This document shows, one piece after another, positions 1 through 5,297 of a DNA stretch of 12,029 nt (its first letter is position 1; each line of letters opens with the position of its first letter). The DNA is from Bacteroidales bacterium (GTDB taxonomy: Bacteria; Bacteroidota; Bacteroidia; Bacteroidales; UBA10428): contig JAFGOZ010000517.1 in NCBI GenBank assembly GCA_016926235.1, positions 1 to 12,029 of the forward strand. The letters are read 5' to 3'. The notes under the pieces are model-generated. The model worked only from the letters and a program-made list of their open reading frames with translations. It was not told the DNA's origin and did no database searches. Both the position numbers and the translations under genes were made by a program.

Positions 1-849
1 GAACAGAAAGAACATCGACCATACAACCAGGGCTATCTTTGAGGAGAACAAAATCGAGAACAGAACCTGGAGTTCATCCAGAAACCCAATTTTGGATTGC
101 AGTTCGGCTTCCAGCTCCTGCCTGGCATTAATCTTGTTGTTCTCCTTCTCCGCTTTCTGCCTGCGAAGTTGGTTTACCTGGTCTGTAATATTAGGTAAGA
201 GTGTGGCTTTAGGATTAGCAACATCCGTAAGAGTGTAATCCGTCCTCTTTACAAGTGTGTCCTTGTTTTCACCATTATGGCCATTCAGCTGCATCTGGAA
301 ATGTTTTATTTCGGATGAGGTCGTCTTGATAAAGGGTTTCCTGGTTATCTCTTCAATAATCGCACTTCTTTCTGCTTCCTTCTGTGCAATGGCCAGGTCA
401 ATCTGGTTTATCTGGTTGTCAAGCTCACGTGTTTTTTCGGGCAGTATGTCATTAACTTCAGCCTGTAAATTGCTTATTCTCCCTTTCTCAATATCATCCT
501 TGAATATAACCTGATCAATAATTACGGAACCTATAATTGCCATAACCACACCTATAATTGTCCTGAATACCGGTACAAGCCATTTTCTCCCGGAAGAAAG
601 GATTATCTGGCGTTCCACCTGTATTACTATAAATACCATTACAACCGCTATTATTGAAGATACCAGGATACCGGTATCAAGATACCTTTGAGCAAAGCTG
701 TAACCAATGAAGCCCCACAGTATACTGATTATCAGTATTGCAGAAAAATACTTCTTTACTGTCCGTGCAGTAGCCTCGCTGGAGTTTCTTACGATCTCAT
801 AATTGTACCCTGTCAGGATGCAGCCGGTTTTAAGCCAGAGGTTTTTCAT
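1..849 (-). CDS. DUF4407 membrane/coiled-coil protein, C-terminal part cut off by the window edge
   Basis: Reading from an ATG at 849 down to base 1 gives 283 uninterrupted codons with no stop, so the 3' end lies outside the window. The protein starts MKNLWLKTGCILTGYN. It has three predicted membrane segments near residues 35-53, 60-78 and 93-115, then a long charged, coiled-coil-like stretch (about 118-258, rich in E, K, Q and N), and a fourth hydrophobic segment beginning near 262 that reaches the edge. The N-terminal 'hydrophobic pair, VERQIIL, hydrophobic helix, coiled coil, hydrophobic helix' layout matches the DUF4407 family as I know it; its biochemical role is not established. It is probably an inner-membrane protein with a large soluble loop. 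It lies 37 nt after an unrecognised 183-aa gene on the same strand and is likely co-transcribed with it and with the HNH gene. The gap holds octamer repeats. Confidence 0.8.
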   Translation of the reverse strand, partial: MKNLWLKTGCILTGYNYEIVRNSSEATARTVKKYFSAILIISILWGFIGYSFAQRYLDTGILVSSIIAVVMVFIVIQVERQIILSSGRKWLVPVFRTIIGVVMAIIGSVIIDQVIFKDDIEKGRISNLQAEVNDILPEKTRELDNQINQIDLAIAQKEAERSAIIEEITRKPFIKTTSSEIKHFQMQLNGHNGENKDTLVKRTDYTLTDVANPKATLLPNITDQVNQLRRQKAEKENNKINARQELEAELQSKIGFLDELQVLFSILFSSKIALVVWSMFFLF

Positions 850-857
850 TGTTGAAT

Positions 858-889
858 GGTTTAAAGGTTTAATGGTTTAAGGGTTTTTA
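858..889. repeat. Octamer tandem repeat GGTTTAAN in the gap before the DUF4407 gene
   Basis: Units are GGTTTAAA (858-865), GGTTTAAT (866-873), GGTTTAAG (874-881) and a degenerate GGTTTTTA (882-889). Read on the minus strand, the coding direction, these are TTAAACC units immediately 5' of the DUF4407 ATG. The last unit overlaps the stop codon (887-889) of the upstream gene. Slippage here would change the distance between the two genes. Confidence 0.75.
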
Positions 890-1438
890 CAGTCGTTTAT
901 TAAGTATCCGGGCATGGGTTATTGCTGCCAGTCCGCGTGAGAAACCTCTCTGGTACGAGAGTATGATACGTTCGGTGAGGCCGTTACTGTTCTCGGCATC
1001 GTTTCTTATTAATCCTATTTTTTCAAGGTAGCTGAGCACAAGTTCTTTTCTCATCTTCAGTTCCTCGACAAGGTCAACAAGTCCTGCACGGCTCCTGGAA
1101 CTGATATGAAAATCAAGTTCCTTCATAATACTTTCATAATATGTATTGGCTCTCTGGATATGTATTGCCAGATCCTGGCTCAACAACCTGAGATTATCAG
1201 TCTTATAGCTGTCATCAGGATTTGTGAGTGCATCATTATAGCCTCTCGATTCATAATCGTCCTGAAGAAAGACATAAACAGCTTCAATGCCGGTTGCAGC
1301 TTCCGATGATCCCGGCAAAGCTACCTGTACAGGGTCGGTTTCATCGATAAAAAGATCTTTCGGAACCAGTGTTTCATTTTCGCCTGGAGTTGTTCCGTTA
1401 ATATTCTGTTTTTTTCTGAAAAAATTAAATAGACTCAT
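887..1438 (-). CDS. Unrecognised 183-aa soluble, mostly helical protein
   Basis: I do not recognise this 183-aa protein. It begins MSLFNFFRKKQ and has a polar, probably disordered N-terminal 45 residues. From about residue 50 it is rich in helix-forming residues, with amphipathic heptad-like stretches near 83-145 (RLLSQDLAIHIQ, DLVEELKMRKELVLSYLEKIG). The C-terminus is basic (FSRGLAAITHARILNKRL). There is no signal peptide, membrane helix or catalytic motif. It lies between the HNH nuclease gene and the DUF4407 gene, with 37-nt gaps on both sides, so it is probably translated from the same mRNA and may act with one of them, for example as an adaptor to the membrane protein's coiled coil (inference). 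The ATG at 1438 is preceded by a heptamer repeat instead of a Shine-Dalgarno sequence. Confidence 0.8.
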   Translation of the reverse strand: MSLFNFFRKKQNINGTTPGENETLVPKDLFIDETDPVQVALPGSSEAATGIEAVYVFLQDDYESRGYNDALTNPDDSYKTDNLRLLSQDLAIHIQRANTYYESIMKELDFHISSRSRAGLVDLVEELKMRKELVLSYLEKIGLIRNDAENSNGLTERIILSYQRGFSRGLAAITHARILNKRL

Positions 1439-1447
1439 GACTATCGG

Positions 1448-1475
1448 TTTAAAGTTTAAAGTTTAAAGTTTAAGG
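1448..1475. repeat. Heptamer tandem repeat TTTAAAG x4 between the HNH gene and the 183-aa gene
   Basis: Three exact TTTAAAG units (1448-1468) and one TTTAAGG unit (1469-1475) run straight into the stop codon of the HNH gene (1476-1478). On the coding strand they read CTTTAAA, just upstream of the next ATG. Confidence 0.85.
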
Positions 1476-1793
1476 TTAGCTTACCATTTTTATAGGTACT
1501 CTGTAATAATTATGTCCTTTTTTATGACATTTCTCGCATAGCGTTATCAGGTATTTACCGCTGTATTCCCATGGATTTCTGTATTCATTAAGACTTTTTG
1601 AAAAGTGATACTGCTTGTGGTGTACCTGGAGGTAAGCTTCCGATCCGCAATTGACACATTTATAATTATCACGTTTTAGTATCTCCTGTCTTTTTGTTTT
1701 CCACCGTGGATCGAGGAGTGTTCCTCCGTATGTGCCGTGGTTTTCGAGGATCGCACCTTCTCTTTTATCATTATGTATTGTGCCGTTATTCAT
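1476..1793 (-). CDS. Small HNH endonuclease
   Basis: This 105-aa protein has a compact HNH (beta-beta-alpha metal) nuclease fold. Numbering from Met at 1793, the N-terminal 'DPRW...R..ILKRDNYKC' lead-in is followed by C46-x2-C49, V57-H58-H59, then L85-C86-x2-C89-H90 and H94. The four Cys would bind structural zinc, and the His residues of VHH and of CEKCH-x3-H form the catalytic site. HNH proteins of this size cut DNA in restriction, phage or repair settings; the target here is unknown. The frame stays open upstream to an ATG at 1859 (127 aa), but the extra residues (MLLVSGMHFAFFCMK...) look unlike the family. The 1793 ATG has an AAAGG five bases upstream, so I prefer it. It is the first gene of a minus-strand unit with the 183-aa and DUF4407 genes, 205 bp downstream of the sigma-54 activator gene. 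Confidence 0.85.
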   Translation of the reverse strand: MNNGTIHNDKREGAILENHGTYGGTLLDPRWKTKRQEILKRDNYKCVNCGSEAYLQVHHKQYHFSKSLNEYRNPWEYSGKYLITLCEKCHKKGHNYYRVPIKMVS

Positions 1794-1865
1794 TTTTGCC
1801 TTTATTTGAAATATTTTCATGCAAAAGAAGGCAAAATGCATCCCGGAAACTAATAACATAATAAA

Positions 1866-1882
1866 ATATTGATATACAATAT
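1866..1882. promoter_or_regulatory. Inverted repeat ATATTG-N5-CAATAT upstream of the HNH unit
   Basis: Six-bp perfect arms (1866-1871 and 1877-1882) flank ATATA. The element contains the 11-mer ATATACAATAT (1872-1882), which also occurs at 3471-3481 in front of the activator gene. It sits about 75-90 bp upstream of the preferred HNH start, so it could be part of a promoter or operator. The surroundings are very AT-rich, so chance is a real alternative. Confidence 0.35.
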
Positions 1883-1926
1883 ATTAAGTAATTACAATAA
1901 TAATACAATGTATTAATTATATATAT

Positions 1927-1949
1927 TATATATCAATAAATGATATATA
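1927..1949. promoter_or_regulatory. Candidate operator: 9-bp inverted repeat TATATATCA-N5-TGATATATA
   Basis: Perfect 9-bp arms (1927-1935 and 1941-1949) surround ATAAA. The core, ATATCA-N5-TGATAT, has the same arms and spacer length as the dyad at 3452-3468 upstream of the activator gene. Its place in the 205-bp gap between the activator and the HNH gene suits an upstream activating site for the HNH unit. No -24/-12 (GG-N10-GC) promoter was found in this gap. Confidence 0.45.
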
Positions 1950-1998
1950 TTTAGAAAGGCTGTATTAATGGACAGATATCGTGATCTTAGCAATGATT

Positions 1999-3450
1999 TC
2001 AGAAATCATCAGGATCAATACCATATTTCGTTAATCTACTGTTAAATGTGTTGTAAGCTCCATAGCCAAGAGCAAGGAAGGCCTGGCGTTTATTTCCTTT
2101 CTTAAGTTTCATCACTTTCTCAATATGTCTCTTTTCGGCATCTTCCCATTTAAGTGATTCTTCAATAGGCACAGTTTTGAATCTCGCAGGAATATTTTCC
2201 TGATTTATTATTCCGGTGTGGCAGGCATACAGATTTTCGATCAGATTTTCCAGTTCACGTACATTGCCCGGCCAGGGATAGCTTAACAGAAACTGCCGCG
2301 CTTCAGAACTCAGGTTAATAGGTTTATCCTTCTTCATGTCTGCCTGTTTCTTATTAATAAAGAAGCGAATCATCTCATCAAGGTCATCTGTTCCGCGTTC
2401 AAGCAGATCAGGCAGTCTGAGCTCCGTAACCACAAGCCTGTAGTATAGATCCCACCTGAATTTACCATCTCGGCACATATCAGCCAGGTTCTTATTAGTG
2501 GCTGATATTATCCTTACATCAATCTTTTTTATTGATCCTCCGATTGGTTGTATTTCCTGCTCTTCGATGACCCTGAGAAGGGCCTGCTGCATATATGGAG
2601 AAATATCACCGATCTCGTCAAGAAATATTGTACCTCCGTTCGCCTTTTCAAGTAATCCTGTCGTATCTTGTACTGCACCTGTAAATGAGCCTTTTTTATA
2701 TCCGAACAGACGCGATTCAAGCAGGTTGTCACCAAAAGCTGAACAATTGATTGTCTCAAATGGCTTTCTTCTTCTGGGGGAATTTTCATAAATAAACCTC
2801 GCAAGGTGTTCCTTCCCAGTACCTGTTTCACCCTCGATAAAAACCGTGGTCTTATCATTCTGTGCAATCAGGGCAGCAAGGTCATAAACCGACTGTATAG
2901 AAGGGGTTATCTTGTAATCCTCCCTCATCCCCCGCTCTTCCATCAGTTTTTCTTTGATTATTGTTGTAACCGGTGTCGGTGATTGCTCCAGTTCCATTTC
3001 CAGTATATCAGGCTTTCCTGTCTTTGATTTTTCTGCCGGACGAAGCTGTATAAGCTTTGTCTTAAGGTTCAGGTCCCTGTGACAAAGATACCAGGCTACC
3101 TGCATGGTAGGAGTTCCGGGCGAGGCAAAAATAACAATGTCATCATTCCTGATTTCCAATAATTGTTTCTCTACTTTTGGTTTGATTTCAGAGAGATTGA
3201 TTGGATCATTAATATTCATATTTATGCTTTCTATTAAATGATCCTTGTATTCCTTATGAATAGCATTGATCAGCATTTCAGTACCAGTCTGGTCTCCTTT
3301 TCCTGAAAACAGAATAATGTGCCTGTCATAATCCCAGAAATAATGGTGCATATTGAAGTTCGGTCCTTTATCATTTACGCCCTTCAATTTACCATCATTA
3401 TCGCGTATAAAATCATTGTTATATGCAAGCCACGAAATAAGTGTTTTCAT
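1999..3450 (-). CDS. CARF-like sigma-54-dependent transcriptional activator (RtcR-like architecture)
   Basis: This 483-aa bacterial enhancer-binding protein should use ATP hydrolysis to open sigma-54 promoters. The N-terminal region (about 1-165) looks like a Rossmann-type CARF ligand-sensing domain: a strand start KTLISWLAY, ILFSGKGDQTGTE near 46-58, and the diagnostic SPGTPTMQ at 110-117. CARF domains bind cyclic or linear oligonucleotide signals, and RtcR, the activator of RNA-repair genes, has the same order of domains. The AAA+ core shows Walker A GETGTGKE (207-214), the sigma-54 contact loop GSFTGA (254-259, a common variant of GAFTGA), Walker B TIFLDEIG (274-281), SATNKNL, an arginine-finger region FRWDLYYRL (331-339) and sensor II PWPGNVREL (392-400). 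A Fis-like helix-turn-helix occupies about 443-478. The protein looks complete. A dyad lies one base before its ATG, suggesting autoregulation. No rtcA, rtcB or cas gene is in the window. The CARF call rests on motif reading only. Confidence 0.87.
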   Translation of the reverse strand: MKTLISWLAYNNDFIRDNDGKLKGVNDKGPNFNMHHYFWDYDRHIILFSGKGDQTGTEMLINAIHKEYKDHLIESINMNINDPINLSEIKPKVEKQLLEIRNDDIVIFASPGTPTMQVAWYLCHRDLNLKTKLIQLRPAEKSKTGKPDILEMELEQSPTPVTTIIKEKLMEERGMREDYKITPSIQSVYDLAALIAQNDKTTVFIEGETGTGKEHLARFIYENSPRRRKPFETINCSAFGDNLLESRLFGYKKGSFTGAVQDTTGLLEKANGGTIFLDEIGDISPYMQQALLRVIEEQEIQPIGGSIKKIDVRIISATNKNLADMCRDGKFRWDLYYRLVVTELRLPDLLERGTDDLDEMIRFFINKKQADMKKDKPINLSSEARQFLLSYPWPGNVRELENLIENLYACHTGIINQENIPARFKTVPIEESLKWEDAEKRHIEKVMKLKKGNKRQAFLALGYGAYNTFNSRLTKYGIDPDDF

Positions 3451-3451
3451 A

Positions 3452-3468
3452 ATATCAGAATTTGATAT
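3452..3468. promoter_or_regulatory. Candidate operator: ATATCA-GAATT-TGATAT next to the activator start codon
   Basis: Perfect 6-bp arms (3452-3457 and 3463-3468) with a 5-nt spacer lie one base upstream of the activator ATG (3448-3450 on the minus strand). The core matches the dyad at 1927-1949. A protein bound here would block transcription or initiation of the activator gene, so negative autoregulation is a reasonable guess. Confidence 0.45.
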
Positions 3469-3641
3469 AAATATACAATATTTGAATATTAGTTAAATGA
3501 AGAGTCCATAAGTTATTTTTAAACAGGCTGCTTATACATAGCTCAAAACCTGGGAATTCCATTAGCTTTAAACTGTTTCCGCTAACTATGCTCAGAAATT
3601 CCGCAGAAAAGGCATGAATATTGTCATTAACCCCATCAAAC

Positions 3642-3663
3642 CTTTAACTTTAAACTAAAACTT
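3642..3663 (+). repeat. Degenerate CTTTAAAC-type repeat just before the 205-aa gene
   Basis: CTTTAAC, TTTAAAC and TAAAACTT run into the ATG at 3664. The unit resembles the CTTTAAA and TTAAACC units found 5' of the 183-aa and DUF4407 genes, in the same orientation relative to the start codon. Confidence 0.5.
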
Positions 3664-4281
3664 ATGATCCCAGGCCCTACACTAATCATCCCCTGCCCCT
3701 ACTGCGGGCATCCCGGTAAAAAGAGAACCATTATAAGCGGAAACACCTTTGGTGCAGAATTATGGTCCGACGGAAAGCAGATAGCACCCATGCTGCCAGA
3801 ATATCCCTGGCTTGTAAAATGCAGGAAATGCGGGAAATTCTTTCATACTGAAGAGAAACTGGCAACCAGGAAACTCGAATGGGATGATGAAGCTAAAGCG
3901 TTTTTTGATGATGTTGAATTCTTTGAATTTCCCTCATTTATTGAGTATCTTGAAGCATTGGGTACTGAAGAAGATGAGAAATTGTTAAGAGTATTGATTC
4001 TCAGAAGCTTTAATGACTATCATAGAAACAATAAACAAGATGAGATAACCGATGAAATGCAGATGTACGACGAGGATAATCTTAAATCATTGCTTTTCAT
4101 GCTTGACGAAAATGACCCCGATGAATTGATATTGATGATTGAGATAAACAGGGAGCTGGGCAAATTCGATGAATGTCTCAAACTGCTCAATAAGGTCGAC
4201 GATGAGAAATATGGATGGCTGAAAGAGACATTTAATGCAGAAATAGAAAGGAAGAATACAAAGGTATTCAGGTTGACCTGA
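3664..4281 (+). CDS. Zinc-ribbon protein with helical (TPR-like) C-terminus, function unknown
   Basis: This 205-aa protein has one zinc ribbon at its N-terminus: C11-x2-C14 (IPCPYCGH) and C53-x2-C56 (VKCRKCGKFFH), about 40 residues apart. From residue 70 it is acidic and helical. The part near 140-185 (DPDELILMIEINRELGKFDECLKLLNKV) looks like a TPR-type helical hairpin used for protein contacts. No enzyme motif is visible. It is probably a cytoplasmic binding or adaptor protein, but the partner cannot be named. It is divergent from the activator gene, with 213 bp between them, and lies 131 bp upstream of a second zinc-ribbon gene on the same strand. The start ATG follows a heptamer-like repeat with no clear ribosome binding site. 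Confidence 0.8.
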   Translation: MIPGPTLIIPCPYCGHPGKKRTIISGNTFGAELWSDGKQIAPMLPEYPWLVKCRKCGKFFHTEEKLATRKLEWDDEAKAFFDDVEFFEFPSFIEYLEALGTEEDEKLLRVLILRSFNDYHRNNKQDEITDEMQMYDEDNLKSLLFMLDENDPDELILMIEINRELGKFDECLKLLNKVDDEKYGWLKETFNAEIERKNTKVFRLT

Positions 4282-4292
4282 GGCACAGGGCA

Positions 4293-4321
4293 TCCACCTC
4301 TGCTCTTCGAGCTACGGTGGA
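4293..4321. repeat. GC-rich bulged hairpin in the intergenic region
   Basis: Outer arms TCCACC (4293-4298) and GGTGGA (4316-4321) enclose inner arms GCTC (4302-4305) and GAGC (4309-4312) around TTC, with a 3/3 internal loop. There is no T-run on either side, so it does not look like an intrinsic terminator. AGCTACGGTGGACA (4310-4323) recurs with one change at 11721-11734, which points to a dispersed hairpin repeat family. Confidence 0.6.
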
Positions 4322-4326
4322 CAGGC

Positions 4327-4389
4327 AGGGCACAGGGCACAGGGCTCAGGGCACAGGGCTCAGGGCTCAGGGCACAGGGCACAGGGCAT
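4327..4389. repeat. Nine-copy heptamer tandem repeat AGGGCAC/AGGGCTC
   Basis: Consecutive 7-bp units, in order: AGGGCAC, AGGGCAC, AGGGCTC, AGGGCAC, AGGGCTC, AGGGCTC, AGGGCAC, AGGGCAC and AGGGCAT. The unit is almost pure at five of seven positions, with CAC or CTC as the only internal choice. It fills the gap between the two zinc-ribbon genes and ends 23 bp before the second start codon. A minus-strand open frame here (PCALSPEPCALSP...) comes from the repeat and is not a gene. Confidence 0.9.
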
Positions 4390-4412
4390 GGAGTAAATAA
4401 GTTTGTTGTAAA

Positions 4413-4805
4413 ATGGATCACCCGAAAACAATAGAAAAACGTATTTTCACCTGTACTTCATGTAGTTACAGTGCTCAGGTACATGGAGAACAGTACTTTG
4501 ATTATGGCTGCAGAAACTTCATAATCACATTCCAATGCCTTGATTGTAAAATCCTGTTCGAAAATGTAATCTCAGAATTGGAATGCAGGAATTCCTCAAA
4601 TGAAATAATTTTTAGTATAGAAAGTTGGGAAATGCCTGAAGCATATCGTGTCCTTGTCGATGACGTTGTATGCATGTGGTGTGGAAATGATAAAATAAGA
4701 GTTTGGAATAAGGAGACTGGCAATTGTCCGAAGTGTAATGGAAAAATGGACTGCATGATTGATGGCGTAATAAAGGTGGCTTATAAAGCAGACAAAAGAA
4801 TCTGA
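4413..4805 (+). CDS. Four-CxxC zinc-ribbon protein, function unknown
   Basis: This 130-aa protein carries four CxxC pairs: C14/C17, C42/C45, C87/C90 and C105/C108. They probably form two zinc ribbons, an N-terminal one and a C-terminal one with the pattern VCMWCGNDK...VWNK...NCPKCNGKM. The 112-aa protein at 10464-10802 has the same order and similar residues around the Cys pairs (YKCPECGSDK...KWDK...PCPKCGGRM), so the two are paralogues. No catalytic motif, signal peptide or membrane segment is seen. Such small ribbon proteins may bind nucleic acid or proteins; the role is unknown. It follows the 205-aa zinc-ribbon gene and precedes, after about 490 bp, the giant helicase gene on the same strand. 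Confidence 0.8.
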   Translation: MDHPKTIEKRIFTCTSCSYSAQVHGEQYFDYGCRNFIITFQCLDCKILFENVISELECRNSSNEIIFSIESWEMPEAYRVLVDDVVCMWCGNDKIRVWNKETGNCPKCNGKMDCMIDGVIKVAYKADKRI

Positions 4806-5297
4806 TAGCAATAAATCAATACTGAGAAAATGAATCGATAAGGGACTGGTTAAGTATAAACTATTCAAGATAAATACCCTGGTCGGTTGCTATTCTGACG
4901 GAATTTGAAAAGAGGTGAGCTTGGGAACATATTATCTGGAATGAATCAATGTGGCAAAAGGTATTCTATCCTTTACTAAATGAGGGGATAATAGCTGAAT
5001 TGATTAGCGATGATTGAGGATTTTGTGATCAATGTATCAAAAAACATATTAAGATGTGTTAAAGAATCCATACTCTGGGCATTCATATATGACCTTCTAT
5101 CATCTCTTTTGCAACATGTTGTTAACTCGGTTGGTATCAATTAAAGGATGCTTGATGCAATAAAAAAGATAAATGATATTCAGTGATAAATAAATGAAAA
5201 ACGACGTTTCCATATATGGACACTTCTGCGTAACTTTAAAAAATATGTAAACGAGTTAACAGCCAAGTATCAACAATCATATTGGAATATATGGGAA
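4806..5297 (+). other. 492-bp gap with possible eroded coding fragments and leader of the helicase gene
   Basis: There is no intact gene, RNA or clear promoter here. Several short open stretches read like real protein in shifting frames: 4846-4905 (LVKYKLFKINTLVGC...), 4922-5014 (WEHIIWNESMWQKVFYPLL...) and an ATG-started 44-codon frame at 5010-5144 (MIEDFVINVSKNILRC...). The last is in the same frame as the helicase start at 5298, separated from it by stops at 5142, 5184 and 5187. After 5187 the frame stays open into the helicase ATG. This could be a decayed gene or a chance effect in AT-rich DNA. TAACTTTA at 5231-5238 resembles a Bacteroidota -7 box, but I see no matching -33 element. Confidence 0.4.

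Noticed and set aside
257..514. Plus-strand 85-codon hydrophobic frame
   Set aside because: It is antisense to the DUF4407 gene; its hydrophobic, Ser-rich composition is typical of the reverse of coiled-coil coding sequence.
1476..1859. Longer HNH start at 1859
   Set aside because: The extra N-terminal residues are hydrophobic and unlike the family, and the 1793 ATG has a better upstream AAAGG.
2529..2867. Minus-strand 112-codon frame starting MHRMIRPRF
   Set aside because: It lies wholly inside the sigma-54 activator gene in another frame, and that gene has clear motifs.
4293..4391. CRISPR array or intrinsic terminator
   Set aside because: The heptamer units have no spacers, and the hairpin has no T-run on either strand.
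4020..4421. Minus-strand 133-codon frame rich in PCALSPEPCALSP
   Set aside because: It is a translation of the AGGGCAC heptamer array and lies opposite the real zinc-ribbon gene.
4945..4965. Sigma-54 promoter at TGGCAAAAGGTATTC
   Set aside because: The -12 GC dinucleotide is missing (TC instead), and the sequence is far from a start codon.
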